Source: Panacagrimonas sp046594215 | GTDB taxonomy: Bacteria; Pseudomonadota; Gammaproteobacteria; Nevskiales; Nevskiaceae | Assembly: GCA_046594215.1 (NCBI GenBank) | Contig: JBKJPX010000030.1 | Coordinates: forward strand, 69,529 to 133,528 | Length of the DNA: 64,000 nucleotides | Reading direction: 5' to 3' | In this document: positions 41,303-52,584 of the stretch, piece after piece | How positions within the stretch are numbered: position 1 is the first letter of the stretch | Layout of the letters: the number at the start of each line of letters is the position of its first letter | Program-made: the position numbers and the translations under genes | The notes under the pieces: model-generated | Told to the model about the DNA's origin: nothing | Database searches by the model: none | What the model saw: the letters and a program-made list of their open reading frames with translations, nothing else

Positions 41303-41851
41303 TCAGCCCGCTGGCGTCACGATTACGAACTTCACGACGACCTTGTCCTCGAGCACCTCGTTCCACTGGGGATCGCCCATGCCGAACGCGGTGCGCGAGA
41401 TCGGCAGCTCGCCTTCGAAGCGGCGCCCCTTGCCTTCGGCCTTCACCGACACCGGCACCTTCACGGTCTGTGTCTTGCCCTTCAGGCTGAGCGTCCCGGT
41501 GGCTTCGAAGCGGTCTGCGCCCAGCGGTTTGATCGCGGTGGACTTGAACGTGGCAGCCGGGTACGTCGCGGTGTCGAACCATTCCTTCTTGCGCACCTCG
41601 GCGTTGTAGTCGTCGTCGCCGATGTCGAAGCTCGCGGTGTCGATACTCAGCTCGGCCGACGACGCCGCGGCGTTCTCCGGATCGTAGGCGACCGTTCCCT
41701 TGTAGGTCTTGAACGTACCGTCGACGCTGACGCCCATCTGCGTGAACGCCACCGTGAGCTTGCTCTTGCCCACATCGATCGGGCTCGCGGTGGCTGCCGC
41801 GAGCAGCGTGGGCGTGATGGCGAGCAGCGCGATGGACAACAGACGTCTCAT
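41303..41851 (-). CDS. YceI family periplasmic protein (copy 2)
   Basis: 182 residues, divergent from copy 1. The signal peptide is MRRLLSIALLAITPTLLAAA. The YceI barrel is shown by GKSKLTVAFTQMGVSVDGTF, SSAELSIDTASFDIGDDDYN, ATGTLSLKGKTQTVKVPVSV and the SRTAFGMGDPQWNEVLEDKV end. The E. coli pattern is one yceI next to a cytochrome b561 gene. Here two YceI genes follow the cytochrome, and this one starts one base after its stop. A GTG at 41863 is an alternative start. It probably works with the cytochrome in quinone or redox handling, which is inference. Confidence 0.9.
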   Translation of the reverse strand: MRRLLSIALLAITPTLLAAATASPIDVGKSKLTVAFTQMGVSVDGTFKTYKGTVAYDPENAAASSAELSIDTASFDIGDDDYNAEVRKKEWFDTATYPAATFKSTAIKPLGADRFEATGTLSLKGKTQTVKVPVSVKAEGKGRRFEGELPISRTAFGMGDPQWNEVLEDKVVVKFVIVTPAG

Positions 41852-41852
41852 G

Positions 41853-42404
41853 TCAGGAAGCACTCCGTCGACGCCGCACCCAAGGCAGCATGCGCGCGAG
41901 CGTGTCGTCGCGATGGAAGAGATGGTGTTGCAGCGCGCCGCCGATGTGCACGACGACGACGGCGGCCAGCGCCCAGGCGAGCAGCTCGTGGGTTTCCTTG
42001 AGCAGGTTCGCCAGTTCTTTGTTCTTGTCCACGAGGTCGGGCAGCGGGATCAGGCCTAGATATTTCACCGAATAGCCCGACGCCGAGCTGAACATCCAGC
42101 CGCTGAGCGGGATCGCGAACATCAGCGCGTACAGGCCAAGGTGCGCAAGTTTCGCGGCCAGGCGCTGCCAGGCCGGGTGGGCTGGGTTGGGTGGTGGCGG
42201 TACGTGCGTCACACGCCACGCGGCGCGAAGACAAGCGAGCAACAGCACGGTGATCCCGATCCACTTGTGCCAGGAGAACAGCTTGAGCTTCTCGGGCGAC
42301 AGCTTGAGGTCTGCCATGTACAGGCCCATGCCCCAGCCGGCGAAAATCAGCAGCGCGATCAGCCAGTGCAGCGAGATGGCCGTGTTGGAATAGCGCGGGT
42401 TCAT
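41853..42404 (-). CDS. cytochrome b561 family membrane protein
   Basis: 183 residues, the normal size, with four transmembrane helices. The b-type heme His ligands fit ISLHWLIALLIFAGWGMGLY, FSWHKWIGITVLLLACLRA, LAHLGLYALMFAIPLSGW and ELLAWALAAVVVVHIGGALQ. Bacterial b561 proteins pass electrons between ubiquinol and periplasmic or superoxide-related acceptors. It starts seven bases after the M2 peptidase stop and is followed at once by two YceI genes, so it appears cotranscribed with both. Confidence 0.93.
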   Translation of the reverse strand: MNPRYSNTAISLHWLIALLIFAGWGMGLYMADLKLSPEKLKLFSWHKWIGITVLLLACLRAAWRVTHVPPPPNPAHPAWQRLAAKLAHLGLYALMFAIPLSGWMFSSASGYSVKYLGLIPLPDLVDKNKELANLLKETHELLAWALAAVVVVHIGGALQHHLFHRDDTLARMLPWVRRRRSAS

Positions 42405-42411
42405 GACCGGA

Positions 42412-44463
<2,052 letters not shown>

Positions 44464-44476
44464 CTGGACGTCTCTC

Positions 44477-45976
44477 TCAAGTAACGCCGCGCATCATCCG
44501 GCGGATCACGGGGCTCAGTACCAGCATCACGGCGCCGCAACCGAGCCCGAACAGCAGCATGTTTGAAAAGTAACCCGGCATCTCGACCGCTTCCGACGCT
44601 CCCGCGTGACCGCCCAGGATGCCGGCCGCGAGGTTGCCAATGGAGGCGCCCAGGAACCAGGTGCCCATCATCTGGCCGACGAACTTCGGCGGTGCCAGCT
44701 TGGTGACGAAGGACAGACCGACCGGGGACAGGCAGAGTTCACCCGTCGTGTGCAGCAGGTACGTCAGCAGCAGCCACTGCGGGCCGACCTTGCCGCCGCT
44801 CTCCACGATGAGCTTCGCCGCGAAGATCATCACGCCGAAGCCCAGGCCCAGCTGCAGCAGGGCCAGGCCGAACTTCACAGGCGCCGAGGGGTTGAGATTC
44901 TTCGCGCCCAGCCGGATCCACAGCCAGGCGAAGAAGGGTGCGAGCAGGATGATGTAGATCGGGTTTGCCGACTGGTACCAGGACGAAGGGTGCTGGCCGT
45001 CGGGGAACCAGCCACCGAGCAGGCTGCGGTCGGTGTTGCGATCCGCAAAGAGATTGAGCGTGGTGCCCGCCTGTTCGAAGCCGGCCCAGAACACCGCGGC
45101 GCCGAGGAAGAACACGGCGATCACGGCCACGCGCTGGACCTGCTCCGGGCTCAGGCCACCGAACAGCATCACGTAGCCGAAGAATGCGAGGGCGAACGCG
45201 ACTTCGAAGACGAACGTCGCGTTGGCGATGGTCTCGCGATTGATGTCCACGCCCATCGCGCGCATCGCGAAGCCCGCGAGCACGATCAGCGCCACCAGCA
45301 GCCCGATGCCGATGGCGACCTGCTTCCAGGCCTGAGCGCGCAGAGCGGGCGTGTTGGCCTCGATGTGCGTCCCGGCTTCGCCGAGGTAATGACGCGTCAT
45401 TCGGTACTGCACCAGGCCCAGCACCATCGCCACGCCCGCCGCTGCGAAGCCGTAGCGGAATCCCAGCGTCTGGCCCAAGGTGCCGGCAATCAGCGGCGCG
45501 ATGAACGCACCGAGGTTGATGCCCATGTAGAACAGCGAGAAGCCCGCGTCGCGGCGCTCGCCGGGCTGGTCCTTGTAGAGCTCGCCGACGATGGCCGAGA
45601 TGTTGGGCTTGAGCAGGCCGGTTCCGACGATGATCGCGAACAGGCCCGCATAGAAGGCGGTGACGATTGGCGTGGCGACCAGGAAGTTGCCGACCGCGAT
45701 GAGAATTCCGCCATACCAGACCGCGTTCTGCTGGCCGATGATGCGATCTGCGATCCAGCCGCCGGGCAGCGCGACCAGATACACGCAGCCCGTGTAGAGG
45801 CCGTAGACGGCGCCCGCGGGCCGATCCGCGAAACCCAGTCCGCCCGCGGCGATCGGCGCCGACATGAACAGGATCAGCAGTCCGCGCATCCCGTAGTAGG
45901 AGAAGCGCTCGAACATCTCGGTGAAGAACAGCGTCGCGAGTCCGCGCGGATGGCCAGCCCAGGTGCGCTCGGTCAT
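44477..45976 (-). CDS. POT/PTR family proton-dependent di/tripeptide transporter
   Basis: 499 residues with about 14 membrane helices. The POT motif ExxERF appears in FFTEMFERFSYYGMRG, and the conserved helix-5 region YMGINLGAFIAPLIAG is present. The late ELCLSPVGLSFVTKLAPPKF is typical of bacterial DtpA/YbgH-type proteins. It imports di- and tripeptides with protons. First gene of a minus-strand series with the M2 peptidase, cytochrome b561 and two YceI genes, with gaps of 13, 7, 1 and 62 bases. The two peptide-related genes may form one functional unit and the redox genes another. Confidence 0.95.
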   Translation of the reverse strand: MTERTWAGHPRGLATLFFTEMFERFSYYGMRGLLILFMSAPIAAGGLGFADRPAGAVYGLYTGCVYLVALPGGWIADRIIGQQNAVWYGGILIAVGNFLVATPIVTAFYAGLFAIIVGTGLLKPNISAIVGELYKDQPGERRDAGFSLFYMGINLGAFIAPLIAGTLGQTLGFRYGFAAAGVAMVLGLVQYRMTRHYLGEAGTHIEANTPALRAQAWKQVAIGIGLLVALIVLAGFAMRAMGVDINRETIANATFVFEVAFALAFFGYVMLFGGLSPEQVQRVAVIAVFFLGAAVFWAGFEQAGTTLNLFADRNTDRSLLGGWFPDGQHPSSWYQSANPIYIILLAPFFAWLWIRLGAKNLNPSAPVKFGLALLQLGLGFGVMIFAAKLIVESGGKVGPQWLLLTYLLHTTGELCLSPVGLSFVTKLAPPKFVGQMMGTWFLGASIGNLAAGILGGHAGASEAVEMPGYFSNMLLFGLGCGAVMLVLSPVIRRMMRGVT

Positions 45977-46154
45977 GTTGTCGATCGAAAGGCCGAAGAT
46001 GTGGAGAAGCGGATCGTTCCGACCATGACGCGGAGCAGGAAGCCCGTCAATGCTGCTTACGCGCCCGTTTCAGGTGTGGACGCACAGGCCGCCTGGCCCA
46101 GACGTTGCGCGCGCCGGCGCGTTTCCCACGGATTCGCGAATTTCCTTCAGGGAC

Positions 46155-46643
46155 TCAGCGGTGGAGCAGCCAGGACCAGGCCCACCACAGAAGGCCGATC
46201 GCGGCGCCCAGGAAGACGGTCACGAGCAGAACGGCGAGCAGACGCGATCCGCCTCGCGCAAGCTCGGGTGCGGGCAGCGCGTCGATCGAGTCGAGATGGT
46301 CGGCCAGCAGCGCGGCGTTGCGCTTGTTGGACTTGAACGCGAAATCGAAAAGGTCGCCGATGCCCGGCACGAGGCCGCCAACCGTGTCGATGACCGAGTT
46401 GCCGACCATCTTCGCGATGATGGCGCGCGGCGCGCCGACGCGGACGCTCTCGTACAGGATCGCGGCGCCCAGCAGCAGGCCTATGGCGTCGCCGACTCCC
46501 GGGATCAGCCCGATGATCGAATCCAGGCCGAAACGGAACTTGGTTCCGGGCACGGGCAGTGCGCCGTCGAGCAGCCACGCAAGTTTCTCCATTCGCGCAC
46601 GCGTAACACGGGCACGGACGGCGTCCGGAGGTTTTTCGCGCAT
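46155..46643 (-). CDS. DUF4112 membrane protein
   Basis: 162 residues. The DUF4112 signature is KFRFGLDSIIGLIPGVGDAI followed by GLLLGAAILYESVRVGA and GNSVIDTVGGLVPGIGDLFD with FAFKSNKRN. A C-terminal membrane segment follows (LLAVLLVTVFLGAAIGLLWW). Function unknown. It is divergent from plsB with 93 bases between starts, so both must share that short promoter gap. An in-frame later Met (residue 18) would give a shorter protein that begins at the conserved part. Confidence 0.88.
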   Translation of the reverse strand: MREKPPDAVRARVTRARMEKLAWLLDGALPVPGTKFRFGLDSIIGLIPGVGDAIGLLLGAAILYESVRVGAPRAIIAKMVGNSVIDTVGGLVPGIGDLFDFAFKSNKRNAALLADHLDSIDALPAPELARGGSRLLAVLLVTVFLGAAIGLLWWAWSWLLHR

Positions 46644-46736
46644 GGCTTCGATCGGGGGTGCGGGAAGCGAATTCTTTTACACTCGCTCCCCAGACGCCAC
46701 AACAAGGCGCACAACGTTAGGGAGAGTCGCCTCACG

Positions 46737-49232
46737 ATGAGCGTGCTTTACGCCGCTTTCTACTGGATCGCGTGGTGGCTTTTCCGGCCGCTCAACGCCG
46801 CGATCCACTATCGCGTCATGCCCGAGGCGCCGCGCGAGAAGCTTGCGCTGGATCCCAGCCGGCCCGTTGTCTATCTGCTGCCCACGCGGTCCTGGGGCGA
46901 TTTGTTCGTGCTCGACCGCATCTGCCGCGACCTCGGCCTGCCAGCGCCGCGGCGCACCGGCACGAGCCTGCCGACCGTGGACCGCCCCGGTGTGCTGTAT
47001 CTGCCCGCGTTCCTGGAGACCCGTATCCGCCAGACCGAGCTGTCGGGCGTGATCGAAGCCGTGGCGGCCGACCTGACCTTCGATGCCCAGGTGGTTCCGG
47101 TGTCGGTTTACTGGGGACGCGATCCGGGGCAGGAGACCTCGCTGTGGAAGCTGTTGTTCGCCGACAGCGTGCAGGCGGGCATGGTGCGCAAGCTCTTCAT
47201 CATGCTGGTCAACAGCCGCAACGTGTTCGCGAACTTCGCCGACCCGCTGCAGTTCCGCGAGTTCGTGTCCAAGGAGATTTCGCCGGAGCTCGCGGTCAAC
47301 AAGCTCGGACGACTGCTGCACCTGTATTTCCTGCGCGCGCGCACCGCGGCTCTGGGGCCGCGGCTGCAGACGCGTCGCGTCGTCTTGGACCAGTTGATGG
47401 CCTCGATGCCGGTCAAGACTGCTATCGAGCAGGAGGCGCGCGACGCCAAGATCACGCTCGACGAAGCCACGCGCCGCGCGCGCAAGTGCGCCGACGAGAT
47501 CGCTGCGAACTACTCGTCGGCGACAGTGCGTTTTCTCGAGATCGTGTTTCGCTACGTGTGGAACCGCGTATTTCGCGGCGTGCAGGTGCACGGCGTGGAA
47601 CGCCTGCGCGAGTGGGCACAGAACCATGAAATGGTCTACCTGCCGTCGCATCGTTCGCACGCGGATTACCTGCTGGTGAGCTACGTGCTCTACCAGGCGG
47701 GGCTGGTGCCGCCGCACATCGCGGCCGGCGTGAATCTCAACTTCTGGCCGGCGGGCGGGCTGCTGCGGCGCGCGGGTGCGTTCTACATCCGCCGCAGCTT
47801 CTCCGGCGATCGTCTTTATACCGCCGTGTTCCGCGCCTACGTCGACTCGTTGATCGCACGCGGCTACTCCATCAGTTACTACCCCGAGGGCACGCGCAGC
47901 CGTACCGGCCGACTGCTTCCGCCCAAGACCGGGATGCTCGGCATGGTGGTGGAGAGCGCGCTGCGCCAGACCACGCGCAAGGTCGCGCTGGTGCCGGTCT
48001 ACATCGGCTACGACAAGGTCTGGGAGCTGGGCAGCTACTTCAAGGAGCTGCGCGGCGGTGCCAAGAAGAAAGAATCCGCGGGCGAACTGCTCAAGGCCGG
48101 CAAGCTGCTGACCAAGTCCTTCGGCCAGGTGCAGATCAATTTCGGCGAGCCGCTGCTGTTGCAGGAGTACGCCGACAAGCACTTGCCGGATTGGCGCGAG
48201 GCGCTGAAGAACTCGCCGGACAAGGCGCCCACCTCGTTCAAGCCCTTCGTGCAGCGGCTGGCCTTGGCGAACCACCGGCGCATCAACGCCGCAGCGGTGG
48301 CCAACCCCGTGGGCCTGACCGCGCTGGCCCTGCTCGCGAGTCCCGAGCGCGCGGTGTCGCAGGCGGAGCTGATCGAACAGGTCGGGCACCTGATCTGGCT
48401 GCTGAAGGGCCGGCCGTACAGCGACACCTTCGCGATTCCCGAGGCCTCGCCCCAGGCGGCGGTGGAGTGGGCCATCCCTATCGTGCGCGCAGTGACGGTT
48501 CCGCATCCGTGGGGTGATCTTTACGCGCTGTCCGATCGCGACGCCGTGCTGCTCACCTACGCGCGCAACAACCTTCAGCACCTGTTCGCGCTGCCCAGCC
48601 TGATCGCGAACTTCTTCCGCACCCGTGGTGCGCTGCCCGAGGAGCTGGTGATCACCGGCTGCCGTGCGCTCTACCCCTTCCTGCGCACCGAGTTCTTTGT
48701 GCGCTGGGAACCGGCCGAGGCCGAGAACGTGGCGCGCGAGACCCTGGGCGTGATGCTCAACCTGGGCCTGCTGACGCGGCGCGAGGACGGCTGGCTCGTG
48801 CGCCCGGACGTGACCGCCCGAGAGTTCTCGATCCTGTCGATGCTCGGCCGCGTAATGGGCGAGACGCTGGAGCGTTACTGCATGACCACGTGGCTGCTGG
48901 CCCACGAGCACCGTAGCCAAGCCAGCATCGCGCGCGGTCGCTTCGAGGAGGACTGCCGGCTTCTGGCCGAGCGCATGGCGGTGCTGACCGGCCGCGATTC
49001 TCCCGAATTCTTCGACAAGACGCTGTTCCGGGGCTATCTCGACACCCTGATCGACGTGGGTCTGGTCAGCATCGGCGAGGACCAGAAGCTGGTCATGGAC
49101 GAGCGGATCCTAAAGATCGCCGAGCGTTCGCTGGAACTCTTGTCCGACGACTCGCGTCAGACTCTGCTGCAGCTCATTTCCCGTCGTCCGACCGCGCCCG
49201 CGGTAGGGTCCGTTCAGACTCCTTCGCTATAA
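46737..49232 (+). CDS. plsB: glycerol-3-phosphate 1-O-acyltransferase PlsB
   Basis: 831 residues, near E. coli PlsB (807). The acyltransferase HX4D motif is LPSHRSHADYLLV (about 302-314). Further family blocks are GVNLNFWPAGGLLRRAGAFY and SYYPEGTRSRTGRLLPPK. The enzyme acylates glycerol 3-phosphate at the inner membrane, the first step to phospholipid. The ATG at 46737 follows GGGAGA at a good distance. A longer open frame upstream is not supported. The gene competes for acyl groups with the wax ester route encoded nearby. The stop region contains a TATAAT that may serve the next gene. Confidence 0.95.
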   Translation: MSVLYAAFYWIAWWLFRPLNAAIHYRVMPEAPREKLALDPSRPVVYLLPTRSWGDLFVLDRICRDLGLPAPRRTGTSLPTVDRPGVLYLPAFLETRIRQTELSGVIEAVAADLTFDAQVVPVSVYWGRDPGQETSLWKLLFADSVQAGMVRKLFIMLVNSRNVFANFADPLQFREFVSKEISPELAVNKLGRLLHLYFLRARTAALGPRLQTRRVVLDQLMASMPVKTAIEQEARDAKITLDEATRRARKCADEIAANYSSATVRFLEIVFRYVWNRVFRGVQVHGVERLREWAQNHEMVYLPSHRSHADYLLVSYVLYQAGLVPPHIAAGVNLNFWPAGGLLRRAGAFYIRRSFSGDRLYTAVFRAYVDSLIARGYSISYYPEGTRSRTGRLLPPKTGMLGMVVESALRQTTRKVALVPVYIGYDKVWELGSYFKELRGGAKKKESAGELLKAGKLLTKSFGQVQINFGEPLLLQEYADKHLPDWREALKNSPDKAPTSFKPFVQRLALANHRRINAAAVANPVGLTALALLASPERAVSQAELIEQVGHLIWLLKGRPYSDTFAIPEASPQAAVEWAIPIVRAVTVPHPWGDLYALSDRDAVLLTYARNNLQHLFALPSLIANFFRTRGALPEELVITGCRALYPFLRTEFFVRWEPAEAENVARETLGVMLNLGLLTRREDGWLVRPDVTAREFSILSMLGRVMGETLERYCMTTWLLAHEHRSQASIARGRFEEDCRLLAERMAVLTGRDSPEFFDKTLFRGYLDTLIDVGLVSIGEDQKLVMDERILKIAERSLELLSDDSRQTLLQLISRRPTAPAVGSVQTPSL

Positions 49233-49233
49233 T
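49228..49233 (+). promoter_or_regulatory. -10 element (TATAAT) for the FKBP gene
   Basis: A perfect TATAAT that overlaps the plsB stop codon, about 57 bases ahead of the next start. No good -35 is seen at 16-18 bases upstream, so the promoter is uncertain. Confidence 0.4.
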
Positions 49234-49289
49234 CTCGAAGGTTTACCCGTTTTCCGGCCCCGCCGGCTCCCCCGCAAACAGGAATTCTC

Positions 49290-50045
49290 ATGTCAAAGAC
49301 TTTTCGCCTCCTGGCCCTCAGCGCCTGCGCAGGCCTGCTGTTCGCCTGCGCCAAGAAGGAAGAAGCGCCCAAGCCGGTCGAGCTGACCAGCGACGCCCAG
49401 AAGTTCGGCTACGCGATCGGCATCGACCTGGGCAATTCGCTCAAGCCGGTCTCCGCGCACGTGGACATCGCCGCGCTCAAGCAGGGTCTCGATGACGTGA
49501 CCGCTGGCGCCACGCTGAAGATGGACGACGCTGCGCGCGAAGCCATCAAGACCACGGTGTCGCAGAAGATGCAGGAGGAACAGGTGAAGCAGCGCGAGGA
49601 AGCCGCGACCAAGGCCACCAGCGAGGGCGAGAAGTTCCTCGCCGAGAACGCCAAGAAGGAAGGCGTGAAGGTCACCGCCAGCGGCCTGCAGTACAAGGTC
49701 ATCACCGAGGGTTCGGGCACGCCGCCGACCGCCGCCGACGAGGTCACCGTCCACTACAAGGGCACGCTGATCAATGGCGAGGAGTTCGACAGCTCGATCG
49801 CGCGCGGCCAGCCGGTCACCTTCCCGCTCGGCAACGTCATCGAGGGCTGGACCGAGGGCGTGCAGCTCATGAAGCCGGGCGCCAAGTATCAGTTCTTCAT
49901 CCCCTCCAAGCTCGGCTATGGCGAGCGCGGTGCGGGCGTGAAGATTGGTCCCAACCAGACGCTGATCTTCGAGGTGGAACTGCTCGAAGTGAAGAAGGCC
50001 GGCGCCGCACCGGCGGACAAGCCGGCGGACAAGCCGGCGAAGTAA
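49290..50045 (+). CDS. FKBP-type peptidyl-prolyl cis-trans isomerase lipoprotein (Mip/FkpA type)
   Basis: 251 residues. A lipoprotein signal ends at Cys20 (GLLFAC). An N-terminal dimerisation and helical part (residues 30-125, with KMQEEQVKQREEAATKATSE) is followed by the FKBP domain: GVKVTASGLQYKVITEGSGT, VHYKGTLINGEEFDSSI, VIEGWTEGVQLMKPGAKYQF and GYGERGAGVKIGPNQTLIFE. The aromatic pocket residues are conserved. It folds or protects periplasmic and outer-membrane proteins. The C-terminus carries short ADKPADKPAK repeats. A terminator follows at 50073-50098. AGGAA at 49280-49284 is the ribosome site. Confidence 0.95.
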   Translation: MSKTFRLLALSACAGLLFACAKKEEAPKPVELTSDAQKFGYAIGIDLGNSLKPVSAHVDIAALKQGLDDVTAGATLKMDDAAREAIKTTVSQKMQEEQVKQREEAATKATSEGEKFLAENAKKEGVKVTASGLQYKVITEGSGTPPTAADEVTVHYKGTLINGEEFDSSIARGQPVTFPLGNVIEGWTEGVQLMKPGAKYQFFIPSKLGYGERGAGVKIGPNQTLIFEVELLEVKKAGAAPADKPADKPAK

Positions 50046-50072
50046 GCCGGCGACACCGCAGGCGCGCGCCAG

Positions 50073-50098
50073 AACGGCCGGGGAGACCCGGCCGTTTT
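50073..50098 (+). terminator. intrinsic terminator of the FKBP gene
   Basis: A perfect 10-base stem AACGGCCGGG / CCCGGCCGTT with a GAGA tetraloop and a short T run, 27 bases after the stop. Confidence 0.85.
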
Positions 50099-50226
50099 CG
50101 TTGGCGAAGCCGTCAAGGTTTGCGCCGCCCCTTCAGTCCGGCACGTCGCCGGGAAGCAGAGGACTGGCCCCGGCTCTCTCGCTTCGCGAAATTGAGCGCT
50201 TGGGCTAAGAGACCACGGGGTCCCGC

Positions 50227-51411
50227 TCAGCGCGCTGCCAGCTCCAGGCCCTGCCGGTGCAGCTTCGCCGCCTCGTCGAGGTTCTGCGTCTGCTCCGCGA
50301 GTCGCGCCAGTTCCAGGTATGCGGCGGGTGTGGGCTTGAGACGGATCACCGCCTCGAGGTAGCTGCGCGCCTTGCCCCACAGCTTGTTGGCGAGGCAGGC
50401 GCGACCGGCGGTGATCAGCAGCTCGGGCTTCTCGCCGTACTTGCCGAGCCATTGTTCGATGCTCGCGAGCTGGCCGAGCGGATCGGATGCGTGCAGCTGG
50501 CCGTAGAGGTTGGCGAGGTTGCCGTCCCACTCGGTTTCGAGCACCGCGGAAACCAGCGCCACCGCTTCCGCATGTGCGTTGAGCCGCGAAAGGCCGCTCG
50601 CGTATTCGAGCCGCAGGGCCGGGTCGTTCTTGAGGTCGGCTGGCGTCTGCGACCACAGCTGCTTGAGCGACTCGAGTCGGGCGTCGGTCACCGCCGCGCG
50701 CATGCGCTCGAGCAGTGCCCGATTCAGCAGTTCGCGCCGGCGCGCCGGCGGTGGCGACTCCAGCTTTTCGGTGAGAACGAGAAGGCCGTGCAATTCGGCC
50801 CATTCGCCCAGCGCGGCGTAGCTCTCTGCGAGCAGTTCGACTGGATAGGGGTGCAGCGGATCGGATTCGCGCAGCTTGAGCGCGGTGACCTTGGCCTCGG
50901 CGACTTCACCGCGCTCACGCTGTAGCTCGGCTTTGGTCAGGCCGGTGGCGAACGCGAGTTCGGGCGCGTCGCGCGCGGCCAGTTCGAGGTAGTGATCGCG
51001 ACGGTCCGCCGCGCCCAGGCGCTGCGCCGCGCGTGCCGCGGCCAGGTAGTTGAGGTGCGAGGCGTGGTGGTCGGCGGCGCGGCGCACGAGCTCGATTTCG
51101 GCCCGCTGCCAGTGACCCTCGAGCAGCTTGAGCAGGCCGGCTTCGAAGGAGTCGCGTGCCCGCTCGGCGCGCTTGCGTACGCTCAGTCGCATCAGGAAGG
51201 CGGGCAGGCGCAGCAGTCCGATCAGCGCGCGTAGCACGGTCAGCACCAGCGGCGTCGCCAGCACCACGACGCCCAGAAGCACGAGCACGGAGGTCTCGAT
51301 GGTCCAGCCACGGTAGTGCACGAGCACGTAGCCGGTGTCGGCGCGCAACCAGTAGGCGGCGGCGGCGCCCGCGGCGAGCGCGAGCAGGACGAGGGCCCAG
51401 GACCGGATCAC
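50227..51411 (-). CDS. hemY: HemY, TPR membrane protein of the heme operon
   Basis: 394 residues. Two N-terminal membrane helices (WALVLLALAAGAAAAYWL and SVLVLLGVVVLATPLVLTVL) flank a short loop, and a C-terminal helical TPR domain follows (for example RDHYLELAARDAPELAFATG and RSYLEAVIRLKPTPAAYLEL). The name HemY here means the gammaproteobacterial membrane protein and not protoporphyrinogen oxidase. The role in porphyrin synthesis is unclear and may be scaffolding. It is the last gene after hemC-hemD-hemX, starting 15 bases after hemX. Confidence 0.92.
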   Translation of the reverse strand: MIRSWALVLLALAAGAAAAYWLRADTGYVLVHYRGWTIETSVLVLLGVVVLATPLVLTVLRALIGLLRLPAFLMRLSVRKRAERARDSFEAGLLKLLEGHWQRAEIELVRRAADHHASHLNYLAAARAAQRLGAADRRDHYLELAARDAPELAFATGLTKAELQRERGEVAEAKVTALKLRESDPLHPYPVELLAESYAALGEWAELHGLLVLTEKLESPPPARRRELLNRALLERMRAAVTDARLESLKQLWSQTPADLKNDPALRLEYASGLSRLNAHAEAVALVSAVLETEWDGNLANLYGQLHASDPLGQLASIEQWLGKYGEKPELLITAGRACLANKLWGKARSYLEAVIRLKPTPAAYLELARLAEQTQNLDEAAKLHRQGLELAAR

Positions 51412-51426
51412 GGCGGCGCGAGCGGA

Positions 51427-52545
51427 TCAGCGACCGGCGTCGAGCCGGACGCGCAACGCGGTCAGGCTGCGGCTGATGTCGGGAAGGGGCGGCCTCAGGT
51501 CCAGGGTCTGCAGGCGTTCGAGCTCGGCCTTCATGGCCAGGGTGCCCGGGTCCTCTGCCTTGAACTGCGCGTCGAGCCACTCCGATGCCGACCGTGCCTC
51601 TTCGCGCAACGCCACCGAGTTGCCGGTGAGCAGCGCCACGCGGGCGCCCTCGAGCTTGAGCGTGAGCACCTGGTAGACGATCGCCTCGGACTCAGGCGGC
51701 AGCAGTCGCAGGGCGCGGGCGTTGTCGTCGCGGCGGATCGTGAACAAGCTGCGTGCGGCGGTGCGCACGGCGCTCAGCATTCGGCGCCAGCCGCTCTCGA
51801 CGCTGTCGGGGGCGCCGTCGCGCGCGTCGTCAGACTCGAAGTGCGCCGGTGCGTGCGAGAGCAGCGGCAGGCTGTCGACGCGGTCGATCAGGCTGGCCAG
51901 GGTCAGCGATGCCGAGGCGAGGTCGGGCACCGGCACGGCGCGAAGCGCAGTGCGTTCCTGCGCGAGCGCCTCGCGCACCGGGAACAGCTGTGGATCGGAA
52001 AGCCTCGCGAGGCTGGCGTCGGCGCTGTCGAGCGCGGTCAGCGCCGACTTCACGTCGCGCTCGAGCTGCAGGCGGTCGTTGGCCAGCACGAGCAAGTGTT
52101 CGACGGAGGCGAGCTGGAAGCGCGTACGGCCGCCCGACAGGTCCTCGCTGATGCGGCTCATGAGGGCGAGCGTGCTCTCGATGCGCGACTGCAACGCCGC
52201 GATATCGGTGCCATTGCGGTCGGACAGCCGCGACTGGTCGGACAGGCGCGTGGCCTGTTCGCCGCTTGCCGTCTCCAGCGAGGCGAGGCGAGTGTCCAAC
52301 CTCTGAAGCAACGCGTCCCGTTCGGCGGCCTGCTGCGTCACCTGCTCTCGTTGCTGCCACCAAACCCAGCCGAGCACGCCGGCGCCAGCCAGGGTGAGCA
52401 TGACCAGGAGCAGGAGCCCTACCCGGCCGCCGCTCGCGGCGGGCTTCGTGGGCGCGGAAGTCGCCGCCACGGGCGGCGGAAGCGACGTGGACGAAGCGCC
52501 CGTGTCGCCGGATTCCAGGCTGGGTTCGACGTAACTGGCGTTCAT
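51427..52545 (-). CDS. hemX: HemX, uroporphyrinogen-III C-methyltransferase-like membrane protein
   Basis: 372 residues. The Ala/Pro-rich N-terminus is followed by one membrane helix (GLLLLVMLTLAGAGVLGWVW) and then a long coiled coil (EQVTQQAAERDALLQRLDTR and on to about residue 150). The C-terminal globular helical part includes REALAQERTALRAVPVPDL. It is annotated in databases as a uroporphyrinogen methylase-like HemX but lacks a SAM-binding motif, so catalysis is doubtful. It most likely acts as a membrane partner of HemD or HemY. It is 39 bases downstream of hemD. Confidence 0.9.
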   Translation of the reverse strand: MNASYVEPSLESGDTGASSTSLPPPVAATSAPTKPAASGGRVGLLLLVMLTLAGAGVLGWVWWQQREQVTQQAAERDALLQRLDTRLASLETASGEQATRLSDQSRLSDRNGTDIAALQSRIESTLALMSRISEDLSGGRTRFQLASVEHLLVLANDRLQLERDVKSALTALDSADASLARLSDPQLFPVREALAQERTALRAVPVPDLASASLTLASLIDRVDSLPLLSHAPAHFESDDARDGAPDSVESGWRRMLSAVRTAARSLFTIRRDDNARALRLLPPESEAIVYQVLTLKLEGARVALLTGNSVALREEARSASEWLDAQFKAEDPGTLAMKAELERLQTLDLRPPLPDISRSLTALRVRLDAGR

Positions 52546-52584
52546 CGTGTGCGCGGACGCGAAAGGCGGAATCTTCGACCTGCG

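Noticed and set aside
44606..46336. A 576-residue plus-strand open frame opposite the POT transporter and DUF4112 gene
   Set aside because: Low-complexity polar translation of antisense strand; the minus-strand genes have clear domains.
46677..48920. A 747-residue minus-strand open frame opposite plsB
   Set aside because: It mirrors the plsB coding sequence, has no recognisable domain, and is rich in Arg, Gln, His and Val as expected from antisense high-GC DNA.
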